NCBI RefSeq assembly: GCF_000426705.1
Contig: NZ_KE384555.1
Location: 158,362-222,361, forward strand
Source of the DNA: Spirochaeta cellobiosiphila DSM 17781
Lineage (GTDB): Bacteria; Spirochaetota; Spirochaetia; DSM-17781
Length of the DNA: 64,000 bases
Direction of reading: 5' to 3'
Shown here: piece by piece, positions 53,219 through 61,853 of the stretch
How positions within the stretch are numbered: position 1 is the stretch's first letter
Layout of the letters: each line of letters begins with the position of its first letter
Translations under genes and position numbers: made by a program
Notes under the pieces: generated by a model
The model's input: only the letters and a program-made list of their open reading frames with translations
Told to the model about the DNA's origin: nothing
Database searches by the model: none

Positions 53219-54667
53219 TTAGTGGTGAACGGGAATGTTGAAATAAAAAGTACTACCTTCCCCTACTGTTGACTCTACCCAAAGTTGTCCTTTATGTCGA
53301 TTGGCTATCTTCGTACAAATAGCTAATCCTAAGCCATTACCGTCATATTCTGACTTACCATGGAGGCGTTGAAAGATTATGAATATTTTTTCCTGATACT
53401 CCTTACTGATTCCAATGCCATTGTCTTTTACATAAAAAGTATATTGATCCGCCTCCTCTGTATAACCGACTTCTATAACAGGTTTACGATCAGGAGCTTG
53501 AAACTTCATGGCATTGCCTATGAGGTTTTGATAAAGCTGAGTTAGCATGGAAGCCATGCCCAGAACCATAGGGAGGTCCTTTTTAACGATCCTGGTTTTG
53601 CTTTCCTTGATTTTTACATCCAGTTGTGTGAGGGCCGCCGTAAGAACCTCATTCATATCTACAATCTCTAGTTCTATCTGATTATTCATTATCCGGGAAT
53701 AACTTAAAAGATCCCGGATAAGGTTCTGCATCCTCATAGCCCCATCGGTAATATAATAAATATATCGCTTAGCCTTTTCATCTTCTATGTCCACAAATTT
53801 CTTACTGAAGAGTTCTGTAAAGTTTAGGATTTTACGAAGAGGTTCCTGTAAATCGTGGGAGGCGACATAGGCAAATTGCTCTAGATCACTATTGGACTTC
53901 TGGAGTCCATCCATTGTATTTAAAAGTTGCTTTTGAATCTCTTCCTCCTTTTCTATTTGCTGGTTAATGTCATCAAGCATCTGATTGAAGCTATTAACAA
54001 GGACACCTAATTCATCCTCTCGCTTAATTGAGCTTCTATGTTCCAGATGCCCCTTTCCCACCTCCCGGGATAAAGCAACTAATTCAAAGAGCGGCTTAAA
54101 AATACTTTTGTTAATATAATAATAAGTACCTATAGATAAACAGAGCAAAGCAATAGTTATAAATATTACTGTGATCACAATGCGGCTCTGAAGAATATCA
54201 ACCCTATCTATCATGAGGTAAACATAGGATTGGGCATTATTAGACATATCCTGAGATAAATTCAAAAACATAACTGTCAGATGGGTTAAATAATCCTGAG
54301 AATCCTTAGTGGGAGTGATCCGATAAGTAATGATTTGTTCAAACAAATTTTTTAAAATCGGCATTTGATCTTTGAACTTACGAAGGGCATATTCCGGATT
54401 TGGATCTTTAAGAAGTAATAACTCACTCTGATCAAACTCATCATAAAGAAGAAACCATCGATTGATAGAACTTTTGGTTTTGGTAGCCGAGTATTCAAAA
54501 GCCAGTATGGTCAAATTTCGAATGTTCTTTTCGATTTCAAGGGCTTCCTTTTTGTATATACGCCATTTTTCTACAGAATGAAAAGCAAATGCCATATAAA
54601 AGGCCGCTGTAATGAGGAGGAGGAATTCACAAATACCAAGAAGGAGAAACTTTTTTTTGAGTGTCAT
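53219..54667 (-). CDS. Sensor histidine kinase paired with a binding lipoprotein
   Basis: The protein has 482 residues. Membrane helices are near 5-27 and 165-187, flanking a helical periplasmic domain of about 135 residues. HAMP follows, with a short coiled coil, then HisKA with phospho-His in FAYVASHDLQEPLRKILNF (the phytochrome-like subgroup) and an ATPase with NLIGNAMKF, DNGIGIS and GNGLGLAICTKIANRH. It has no receiver domain. Its ribosome site lies inside the last codons of the binding-lipoprotein gene 3 bases upstream, so the two are translationally coupled. The divergent Rcp1-like regulator at 55778 is the likely phospho-acceptor. Confidence 0.9.
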   Translation of the reverse strand: MTLKKKFLLLGICEFLLLITAAFYMAFAFHSVEKWRIYKKEALEIEKNIRNLTILAFEYSATKTKSSINRWFLLYDEFDQSELLLLKDPNPEYALRKFKDQMPILKNLFEQIITYRITPTKDSQDYLTHLTVMFLNLSQDMSNNAQSYVYLMIDRVDILQSRIVITVIFITIALLCLSIGTYYYINKSIFKPLFELVALSREVGKGHLEHRSSIKREDELGVLVNSFNQMLDDINQQIEKEEEIQKQLLNTMDGLQKSNSDLEQFAYVASHDLQEPLRKILNFTELFSKKFVDIEDEKAKRYIYYITDGAMRMQNLIRDLLSYSRIMNNQIELEIVDMNEVLTAALTQLDVKIKESKTRIVKKDLPMVLGMASMLTQLYQNLIGNAMKFQAPDRKPVIEVGYTEEADQYTFYVKDNGIGISKEYQEKIFIIFQRLHGKSEYDGNGLGLAICTKIANRHKGQLWVESTVGEGSTFYFNIPVHH

Positions 54668-54670
54668 ATA

Positions 54671-55654
54671 CTATTCCCTTATTATTGTAACCCCCTGAGG
54701 ATTAACTTCATTTAACCAGGAATCATCTATAATGCTTTTAAAATCAAGATCAACCTTTTTGTCATGTCTATTAATCCAGCGGAGTTGATTCTCCATAGCA
54801 AAAACAAGCGATTGAGGTAAGGAAAGAGTATAAAAATGTCTGGTCCAGCTATAATCCATATAAGCTTCATCTAAATGGAAACGTTCCATCAGAATTGATT
54901 TACTGGATTTTTCATTATTTCTTAAATACTCAACGCCCTTTTTAATAGCACTTAGTAATGATATTGTTTGCTTATGATGGGTATCCAACCATCCTTTATC
55001 AGCAATCAATAGAAAGTAAAAGGGGTTACCCCTTTGCCCTTCCAGTATCGTATAATCGCCCTTCCAGTCCTGGGCAAGATTGTAAATATTGGGATTCCAG
55101 GAATAGACAGCGTCCACATTATCCGCTAGAAGGTTAGCTTCCATCTCTGGGGGATTCATATCGATTAGCTCTACTTGATCCATGGTTATCCCATTGAGAA
55201 GAAGATGACTTTCTAAGATATACTCTGAAGCACTGCCTCTGGTCGTACCAATGCGATGACCTAATAGGTCATTTATAGTATTGATGTCTGGATCATAGGG
55301 TATAAAGAATTCAATAATCTCAGCCGTACTTAGAACAGCAAGGATTCGAACATTATCAGCATAATTAGGATTCGAGAGAATAACTGAGTCTGAGGCTGTA
55401 GTAATTTTGGTATTTCCCGCTTTTAAGTCTTCAAAGGCTAATTTACCAGAATCAAACTCAATGAATCGAAGCTTCAAACCTTCCTCATTCATATATCCTA
55501 GTTGATCAGCGACATAGATAGGAGCTGATACCTCACCTTTGTATAGGGATATTTCCAGGATATCCATCTCATTTGGTTTCTTTTGACATCCTAAGACAAG
55601 CATAAATAGTAAAGTAAAAGTCATTAACTTTGATATGAATTTATACTTTTTCAT
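54671..55654 (-). CDS. NMT1/SsuA-type substrate-binding lipoprotein
   Basis: The protein has 327 residues from ATG 55654; no clear ribosome site. Lipobox LFMLVLGCQ (Cys23). The body has the NMT1/SsuA binding fold: ISLYKGEVSAPIYVADQLGYMNEEGLKLRFIEFDSGK, ITTASDSVILSNP, GHRIGTTRGSASEYILESHLLLNG, LIDMNPPEMEANLLADNVDAVYSWNPNIYNLAQ. The fold usually serves importers of sulfonates, nitrate or thiamine precursors, but no permease or ATPase is nearby. Coupled to a histidine kinase, it more likely acts as a periplasmic ligand detector for that kinase. Confidence 0.85.
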   Translation of the reverse strand: MKKYKFISKLMTFTLLFMLVLGCQKKPNEMDILEISLYKGEVSAPIYVADQLGYMNEEGLKLRFIEFDSGKLAFEDLKAGNTKITTASDSVILSNPNYADNVRILAVLSTAEIIEFFIPYDPDINTINDLLGHRIGTTRGSASEYILESHLLLNGITMDQVELIDMNPPEMEANLLADNVDAVYSWNPNIYNLAQDWKGDYTILEGQRGNPFYFLLIADKGWLDTHHKQTISLLSAIKKGVEYLRNNEKSSKSILMERFHLDEAYMDYSWTRHFYTLSLPQSLVFAMENQLRWINRHDKKVDLDFKSIIDDSWLNEVNPQGVTIIRE

Positions 55655-55777
55655 AAGCCAATTATAGGATCTCAATATTTATTTTGCAAAATATCAAAAA
55701 TATTTGATTTTCTCCAATACATGCATATACTCAAAATTATACATGTTTTGTTCTCTTTCTGTTAAGGAGTTATAACT

Positions 55778-56212
55778 ATGGATACTGGACAAATTAATGT
55801 CCTATTAGCCGATGATGATGAAGCAGATGTGGAACTTATGATTGATTTATTTGAAGAGTCAAAAATCAAACTTAATCTTTCTGTTGTGTCCGATGGTGTA
55901 CAAGTCATGAACTTCGTTAGAAAAGTGGATCAGTATATTGATAGTAGTACCCCAGATCTAATTTTGCTAGATCTGAATATGCCTCGTAAAAGCGGAAGAG
56001 AAACACTTGAAGAGATTAAATCTGATTCTAAGCTCAGACATATTCCTGTTGTCATACTAACCACTTCAGATTCTAATATTGATATAGTAAAAAGTTATAC
56101 ATCTGGAGCCAGTTGCTATATAACCAAACCAGTAGGTTTGGAACAGCTAAGACAAGTGGTATCCTCTATAGAAAATTTTTGGTTTTCTATTGTTAAGTAT
56201 CCACAACCTTAA
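55778..56212 (+). CDS. Single-domain response regulator (Rcp1-like)
   Basis: The protein has 144 residues, one receiver domain with no output. Acidic pair in LLADDDEADVELM, phospho-Asp in LILLDLNMPRKSGRET, Thr in VVILTTSDSN and Lys in CYITKPVG. The ADDDEAD start and long alpha-1 are those of Rcp1-type regulators that partner phytochrome-like kinases, matching the kinase type at 53219. It is divergent from the lipoprotein-kinase pair (about 120-base intergenic region) and 10 bases ahead of a second regulator-kinase protein. Ribosome site AAGGAG. Confidence 0.9.
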   Translation: MDTGQINVLLADDDEADVELMIDLFEESKIKLNLSVVSDGVQVMNFVRKVDQYIDSSTPDLILLDLNMPRKSGRETLEEIKSDSKLRHIPVVILTTSDSNIDIVKSYTSGASCYITKPVGLEQLRQVVSSIENFWFSIVKYPQP

Positions 56213-56222
56213 GGAAAGTAAA

Positions 56223-57554
56223 ATGGTTGTTGTAGATGAGAGACAGAATTTAGAGATCCTCCTTATAGATGACGATCAGGGAGATATATTCTTCTTAGAA
56301 GAAACCCTTTCAGAGATTCCCAATTACTCCTTTAAGGTACAATCTGCAGACTCTTTGAGCTCAGGGCTTCAAATCCTTCAATCAGCACCTATTCAATTGG
56401 TCTTTCTTGATTTACTACTCCCTGATTCGCAAAATCTGACATCCATTAAAAAGATTCGGGAAATATCTGATGATATCCCCATAATTGTGACCACAGGTAT
56501 GGATAACTTATCCCTTTCCATGACAGCTATGGACGAAGGAGCCCAGTTCTATCTTGTTAAAGACAAGATTAATGTTGAACTATTGCTTCAGTCTATAACC
56601 TTTGCTTTAAATGCCAAGGAAACCTATCTCAACAGTCGACTCAACAATCAAATCAAACATCTAATGGATCAAAGCCTGGATGGTCAACTAGTCGTAGGAC
56701 ATGATAAAAGAATTGCCTATATGAATCCTGCCGCTACCAATATATCCCTCCAGGCAGATATTAATTTTGATACTTTGATAGAAGAGATCAAGAACAAGAC
56801 TGTGGACAATCAATTGGAAGTACTAAATCATTATGGTGATAATCATATTTATGAGCTAAAAGAAGATAATATCGTTTGGGATGGAGCAGATGCCACCATG
56901 TATTCCTTAAGAGATGTCACTGAGCATATTCAGCAGAAAAGGCAATTGGCAGAGGCCCTGGACATGAATAAAAAACTTCTAAGAGAATTGAAGCATAGAG
57001 TCATTAACAGCTTTACCTTATTATCCAGTATGGTAAGTATTATGATGACGGATAAGAATTCTGCAGAAGCCAATTCCCCATTAGCAGAAATTGAAAAACG
57101 AATTGATGCGATGGCAGAACTCTACCATATCGTCTATATAAGCGATGATATTACATCCATGAGCCTTTACTTATATATGGATAATCTGACTAAACATATG
57201 ACAGAGGATAGGGTTCAATTAACGAATCATACAGAAGATATTAACATTTCCTCAGCCAAAGCTTTATTGCTGGGATTAATATTCGTCGAACTCTTCACCA
57301 ACTCTGTTAAACATGGTTTTCCCGATGGTCAAAAAGGTCATATTCATATCAATATTACCCAACAGGATGATAATGTGCATATCCTGTATAAAGATGATGG
57401 AATCGGATTACCTGAAGACTTTAACCCGGAAGAATCAGACTCTTATGGTATGACCGTCATCAGTGGTTTAACAAAGCAGCTAGAAGGGGAACATCAAATG
57501 TATAATGATAAAGGATTAACCTTTAAAATGAGTTTCCCCCTCCAGACAGATTAG
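56223..57554 (+). CDS. Receiver-PAS-like-HisKA_2 hybrid kinase
   Basis: The protein has 443 residues. ATG 56223 follows AAGGAAAG. The N-terminal receiver has LLIDDDQGDIFFLEE, phospho-Asp in LVFLDLLLPDSQ and Lys in FYLVKDKI. A short PAS-like middle (about 155-245) includes MDQSLDGQLVVGHDKRIAYMNPAA. Then comes a HisKA_2/HWE-type kinase with phospho-His in LLRELKHRVINSFTLLSSMVSIMM and ATPase boxes VELFTNSVKHGFPDG and DDGIGLPEDF. With a receiver before the kinase it is probably driven by another kinase's phosphate. It ends by overlapping the convergent GH43 gene by 4 bases. Confidence 0.9.
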   Translation: MVVVDERQNLEILLIDDDQGDIFFLEETLSEIPNYSFKVQSADSLSSGLQILQSAPIQLVFLDLLLPDSQNLTSIKKIREISDDIPIIVTTGMDNLSLSMTAMDEGAQFYLVKDKINVELLLQSITFALNAKETYLNSRLNNQIKHLMDQSLDGQLVVGHDKRIAYMNPAATNISLQADINFDTLIEEIKNKTVDNQLEVLNHYGDNHIYELKEDNIVWDGADATMYSLRDVTEHIQQKRQLAEALDMNKKLLRELKHRVINSFTLLSSMVSIMMTDKNSAEANSPLAEIEKRIDAMAELYHIVYISDDITSMSLYLYMDNLTKHMTEDRVQLTNHTEDINISSAKALLLGLIFVELFTNSVKHGFPDGQKGHIHINITQQDDNVHILYKDDGIGLPEDFNPEESDSYGMTVISGLTKQLEGEHQMYNDKGLTFKMSFPLQTD

Positions 57555-58510
57555 GGATCCATCAAAGATATACTGCCATCACTGTTATAGAAAAACTCTC
57601 TTACCTTAACATTACGTTTGTGGTTTATTCCTCCAGATAGCTCACAATCATGATAGAAGAGGTACCATCTATTCTGGAATTCCACTATGGAATGGTGAGT
57701 TGTCCAGCCTAACACAGGATTCAGTATTCGTCCTCTGTAAGTAAAAGGACCTAAAGGATTAGTACTGGTAGCGTAAACCAAATAATGAGTTGTCCCTGTG
57801 CTATAGGAGAGATAATACAAATCTTTATATTTATGAACCCAGGGATCTTCAAAATAACGTCGATCCTCATCACCTGCTTTGAGAGGATTACCCTCTTCAT
57901 CAAGAATTTGAATAGGAACAGGTGAATGAGCGACTTCCAGCATATTGTCTTTTAATTTAGCACCGATAGGACATAGTGCTTTTTCTTCAGGGCCTGGTTC
58001 TTTGTCGTCTGGATTAAAAGAGCCACTCCTCCAGTTTTCTAGTTGTCCCCCCCATAATCCTCCAGAATAGAGATATACAGATTTATCATCATCTTTAAAT
58101 ACAGCAGGATCAATAGAATACATTTCTTTAATAGGCTCTGGTTCTGCCTTAAAAGGTCCTCCAGGTTGGTCTGAAACAGCAACACCTACTCTAAATATAT
58201 CTTCCTTATCTTTGGCTGGAAAATACAAATAATATTTGCCATCCTTCTCCATAGCATCTGGTGCCCACATTTGTTTTGTAGCCCAGGGAACTTGATCAAC
58301 ATGAAGAGCCAAGCCATGATCGACAACTTCTCCTGGAATGGAGTCCATACTAAAAACATGGTAATCTTCCATTTCATATTGAGTACCCAGGTCATCTTGA
58401 TCTTTATCGATATCTCTATCATGGGATGGATATAAATAGACCCTACCCTGAAAAACCTTGGCAGAAGGATCTGCTGTGTACATATGAGTAATAAGGGGTT
58501 TATCTTGCAT
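57551..58510 (-). CDS. GH43 beta-xylosidase, compact form, cytosolic
   Basis: The protein has 319 residues and no signal peptide. A single five-bladed propeller has MYTADPSAKVFQGRVYLYPSHD at the start (catalytic base Asp in TADPS), MYSIDPAVFKDD with the second Asp, and RRYFEDPWVHKY with the acid Glu. GWTTHHSIVEF holds the His that binds the central metal in this group. It resembles short, metal-dependent GH43 xylosidases rather than the 518-residue enzyme at 12198. It belongs with the regulator, kinase and ABC importer next to it in a second xylo-oligosaccharide locus. Confidence 0.88.
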   Translation of the reverse strand: MQDKPLITHMYTADPSAKVFQGRVYLYPSHDRDIDKDQDDLGTQYEMEDYHVFSMDSIPGEVVDHGLALHVDQVPWATKQMWAPDAMEKDGKYYLYFPAKDKEDIFRVGVAVSDQPGGPFKAEPEPIKEMYSIDPAVFKDDDKSVYLYSGGLWGGQLENWRSGSFNPDDKEPGPEEKALCPIGAKLKDNMLEVAHSPVPIQILDEEGNPLKAGDEDRRYFEDPWVHKYKDLYYLSYSTGTTHYLVYATSTNPLGPFTYRGRILNPVLGWTTHHSIVEFQNRWYLFYHDCELSGGINHKRNVKVREFFYNSDGSISLMDP

Positions 58511-58660
58511 TAAGCCTCTCCTGATTCAAATAGAATAAAGCTAGTGTAAAAAGGATTGGCTAAGGTATATAGCGGTTAAAGAACCTCTTTGACTCTGGTG
58601 TTTTGCCTGTTCTGATCCTAGGGTAGTTCAACTATTAGTCACTAGGTATTTTCCCCTATG

Positions 58661-59329
58661 CTAGACCTTATTAGATAGTTTCCATTGTATGGCAAATTGT
58701 CTTAATTCACTAGAGGAGCGTAAGTTAAGCTTATTTTTCAAATGATCTTTATGGGTTTCAATGGTTTTTACTGATAGATTCAGCTTTTCGGCTATCTCCC
58801 GGGAACTGTAGCCAAATCCTATTAACTCAAAGACATGAAACTCTCTGTCACTCAAATCACTAACATCGGAAGGACTGTCCCTGGTTGAACTAGAAATCAT
58901 CCGTTCCAATAAACGTTCCTTCACATCATCACTCACATATATCTTGCCTAGAAGAATTGATTCAATAGCATCAAATATCTTAGTGGGGGCAGCTTGCTTC
59001 ATAACATACCCCTTAGCACCAGCATGAAGGGCTCTTTCAGCATAAAAGCTTTCATCATGCATCGACAGAACCAGGATCTTCAAATGGGGAAACTCCCTTA
59101 ACAAGTCTTTGATAAGATCAAGACCATTAGAATCTTGTAAGCTTATATCAACTAGTATGATATCCGGAATCTCACGACGTACAACGGCCAAGGCTTCCCA
59201 GGAAGAGGCTACTTCTCCTAATATTCGCCAGTTCTCGACACTTTTAATTAGTTGTACAAGACCAGCTCTGAAAATAGGATGATCTTCAACGATAAGGATC
59301 TGTTTAATTAGATTGGAATAAGTGCTCAT
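58661..59329 (-). CDS. NarL/FixJ-type response regulator
   Basis: The protein has 222 residues. Receiver: LIVEDHPIFRAG, phospho-Asp in IILVDISLQDSNG, Lys in GYVMKQAAP. The C-terminal LuxR-type HTH is LSDREFHVFELIGFGYSSREIAEKLNLSVKTIETHKDHLKNKLNLRSSSELRQFAI. ATG follows AAGGAG within the end of the kinase gene (26-base overlap), so the pair is co-translated. It likely activates the GH43 gene just downstream and perhaps the divergent sugar importer. The 150-base gap between it and GH43 probably holds the GH43 promoter, but I see no clear site. Confidence 0.92.
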   Translation of the reverse strand: MSTYSNLIKQILIVEDHPIFRAGLVQLIKSVENWRILGEVASSWEALAVVRREIPDIILVDISLQDSNGLDLIKDLLREFPHLKILVLSMHDESFYAERALHAGAKGYVMKQAAPTKIFDAIESILLGKIYVSDDVKERLLERMISSSTRDSPSDVSDLSDREFHVFELIGFGYSSREIAEKLNLSVKTIETHKDHLKNKLNLRSSSELRQFAIQWKLSNKV

Positions 59330-61703
59330 ACGGCTCTCCTTTAGGTTTAATACAGGTAATTATGGTGCCTTCACCTTCTTGACTGTGGATATGAAGATAA
59401 GCCCCCAAAGCTTCAGCTCTATGACGCATAGAATGAAATCCTATCCCTTGAATATTCTTGATACTTTTTGTCTCAAAACCACAACCATCATCACTAATGG
59501 ATAACTTAATATGGAATTCCGTTTCACTAATCTCTACCAGAATAGATTGGGAATGGCTATGTTTAATGGCATTTTGTAGCGCCTCTTGAGTGATTCGATA
59601 GAGATTAAGGCAATCAGACTCGTTGAGACGAGGTGAGATATCTTCCTGATAAAACTTTGTTACTACAGGAATCCCATATTGAATACTGACTTTCTGACAT
59701 AGCTCCTCAATACCATATTGGAGACCACTCTCAGATAAAACTGTGGGAAATAAACTATGTGATACTTTACGGGTAATATCCAGGGTCTCATCCATCAACT
59801 GGGATATTCTCAAGGCATCATCTGCTAATTTGTTGTCCTGTTTGGCTAAGGTTCTTCCCAAGACTTGTGTCAACATGGACACCCCCCCCATACGCTGGCA
59901 GATATCGTCATGAAGCTCCTGACCGAATAAACGTCGCTCCCTGTCTGTAATTTGGAGAGTCAGGGCCTGGAGATCCTTATTTCTGTTGATTTCCTGTCTT
60001 AATTGATCGTTGAGGTATTTCAGTTCTTTGGTTCTCTCCTGGACTTTTTTTTCAAGAACCATACGAAAATCCTCTTTATGCTGGATAAACTGAATGCTAT
60101 TAATAGCACTGCGAAGCTGTTGAGTCACAGCTAACAAATTCGATACAGGGATATGTTCTTTCTTCAGATAGACAACATATCCGAAGTGACTTGTTCCATG
60201 AAATAAGGACATAACCACTAAAGGATGGGTCATGGATCGATTTATCATTTCAGGGGGAAGTAGCTTTGTAGAGTCAAATAATTGGTTTATATAGGAAGCC
60301 CCTAAGGTATTATTTGTCTCATGTACATATATTAACTGAGATTGCGTTTGGGATATAGCCTTAACGATATACAATTCATCAATCATTAACTTGGATAACT
60401 GATCATCCAAAATAGCATAAAGACAGGGAAAATCAAAAGAAGTTAAGAGTTCACTAGTAGTTGAGAGAAGATTGCTAATATTGGTTTGATTAACTTCCAG
60501 CCTTTTTATGAGATTCTTATGATGAGCTTGATTTACCTGCCTCATCCAGCACTTTAAATAATCACTTAATACCTGGTAATTACCAGAGTGATACCTTTTT
60601 AACAGATCATCAAGTAAGTCATTTAGACTATATAGATCAAAGGGAATATCACTGAGCTTCCAATAATCAATTAATAAGTGTTCTAATTGGCTAAAGAGGT
60701 CCTTTACTTCAACGAGAGATAAGGATGAAGAGGTCATCTCCAGTGTTATTTTTATCAGATTACGACTGGTTAGAGAAAGATCTACTCTGTCATGCCAGTA
60801 ATCAAGGATTTGTCTGGTAAAACTATCCTCACTGGAATGATTTAGACAACCACAGGATCTTCTAAGAAATAATTCAGATTCTAAAAGGATAAGATTATCG
60901 GGCATTTGGCCTTCATCAATCCAGTTAATCATGGCCTGAGCTGCTTCATGTCCCATAAGATAACAAGGTTGGGCTACCGTCGTAAGCTTAGGTTCATTTA
61001 ATCGGGATTCTTCACTGTTATCGTATCCACATAGAGATATATCTTCTGGAACTCGATAACCTTTTTCTAAAAGAACATTCAATGCTCCCAAAGCCATATC
61101 ATCGTTAGCCCCGATCACCCCATCAAAGGATACTTTTTTCTCTAGTATTTTAACCATTGCCTCAGCCCCAGAGGAGGAAAGGAAATTCCCATTTTTAACA
61201 ACTAATGCCTCATTATATGGTAACTGATGCTTAATGAGAGCCTGTTTATACCCAGAAAGTCGATCTTGAGCCTCTTGATGTTTATCAGGACCAGATAAAA
61301 AAGCAATGTTTCTCCGCCCATGGTCCTCTATCAGATGCGTCACAATCTGCTCAATACTTCGGGCATTATCAGAGACAAGAGATGGGATACCAGGGACCGC
61401 CCCCCCTATACTTATGGTGGGTATATTCTGGGGAAAGGACGAATAGAAATCTCTTATGTACTCGATACTTGCAAAAGTACTTAAAGATCCTGTTATACCT
61501 ATAATACCATCAAGTTCAGCTTCTCTGGCTAAGTCATACAGAAAGTTTGATTGTTGATCGAGAACCTGAGGAGAATCAATTCGTTCGCCTAAAAAATATA
61601 TTAAAGATATACTGGACTTCTTAAAAGCACCTTCAATCCCTTTGCTGACAGTATATTGGTAATGTTCGTCAGGACTAGCTGAAAATACCCCCACCCTTTT
61701 CAT
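59304..61703 (-). CDS. LacI-like sensor fused to NarX-type histidine kinase
   Basis: The protein has 799 residues from ATG 61703; no strong ribosome site. Residues 1 to about 280 form a periplasmic-binding-protein fold of the LacI/GalR regulator type (RVGVFSASPDEHYQYTVSKGIEGAF, GRRNIAFLSGPDKHQEAQDRLSGYKQAL, FDGVIGANDDMALGALNVL, DISLCGYDNSEESRL) but without the DNA-binding headpiece. There is no signal peptide or membrane helix. A linker/GAF-like middle leads into HisKA_3 (RRLFGQELHDDICQRMGG, phospho-His) and ATPase (QNAIKHSHS, DDGCGFE, GIGFHSMRHRAEALGA). It should sense a sugar in the cytosol. Confidence 0.9.
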   Translation of the reverse strand: MKRVGVFSASPDEHYQYTVSKGIEGAFKKSSISLIYFLGERIDSPQVLDQQSNFLYDLAREAELDGIIGITGSLSTFASIEYIRDFYSSFPQNIPTISIGGAVPGIPSLVSDNARSIEQIVTHLIEDHGRRNIAFLSGPDKHQEAQDRLSGYKQALIKHQLPYNEALVVKNGNFLSSSGAEAMVKILEKKVSFDGVIGANDDMALGALNVLLEKGYRVPEDISLCGYDNSEESRLNEPKLTTVAQPCYLMGHEAAQAMINWIDEGQMPDNLILLESELFLRRSCGCLNHSSEDSFTRQILDYWHDRVDLSLTSRNLIKITLEMTSSSLSLVEVKDLFSQLEHLLIDYWKLSDIPFDLYSLNDLLDDLLKRYHSGNYQVLSDYLKCWMRQVNQAHHKNLIKRLEVNQTNISNLLSTTSELLTSFDFPCLYAILDDQLSKLMIDELYIVKAISQTQSQLIYVHETNNTLGASYINQLFDSTKLLPPEMINRSMTHPLVVMSLFHGTSHFGYVVYLKKEHIPVSNLLAVTQQLRSAINSIQFIQHKEDFRMVLEKKVQERTKELKYLNDQLRQEINRNKDLQALTLQITDRERRLFGQELHDDICQRMGGVSMLTQVLGRTLAKQDNKLADDALRISQLMDETLDITRKVSHSLFPTVLSESGLQYGIEELCQKVSIQYGIPVVTKFYQEDISPRLNESDCLNLYRITQEALQNAIKHSHSQSILVEISETEFHIKLSISDDGCGFETKSIKNIQGIGFHSMRHRAEALGAYLHIHSQEGEGTIITCIKPKGEPYEHLFQSN

Positions 61704-61853
61704 GAGCAAATTGTATAGTGGTTATGGCTACAACACAAGAAGAAATCAAACTATTCCCTTATCAGTGAAATAACCTATAGATAAACCAGAACTTTTGCCA
61801 ATTATCAAATCCGCAAAAGGGTTGAACAATAAGTCATCAATATTAGGAGGCTT

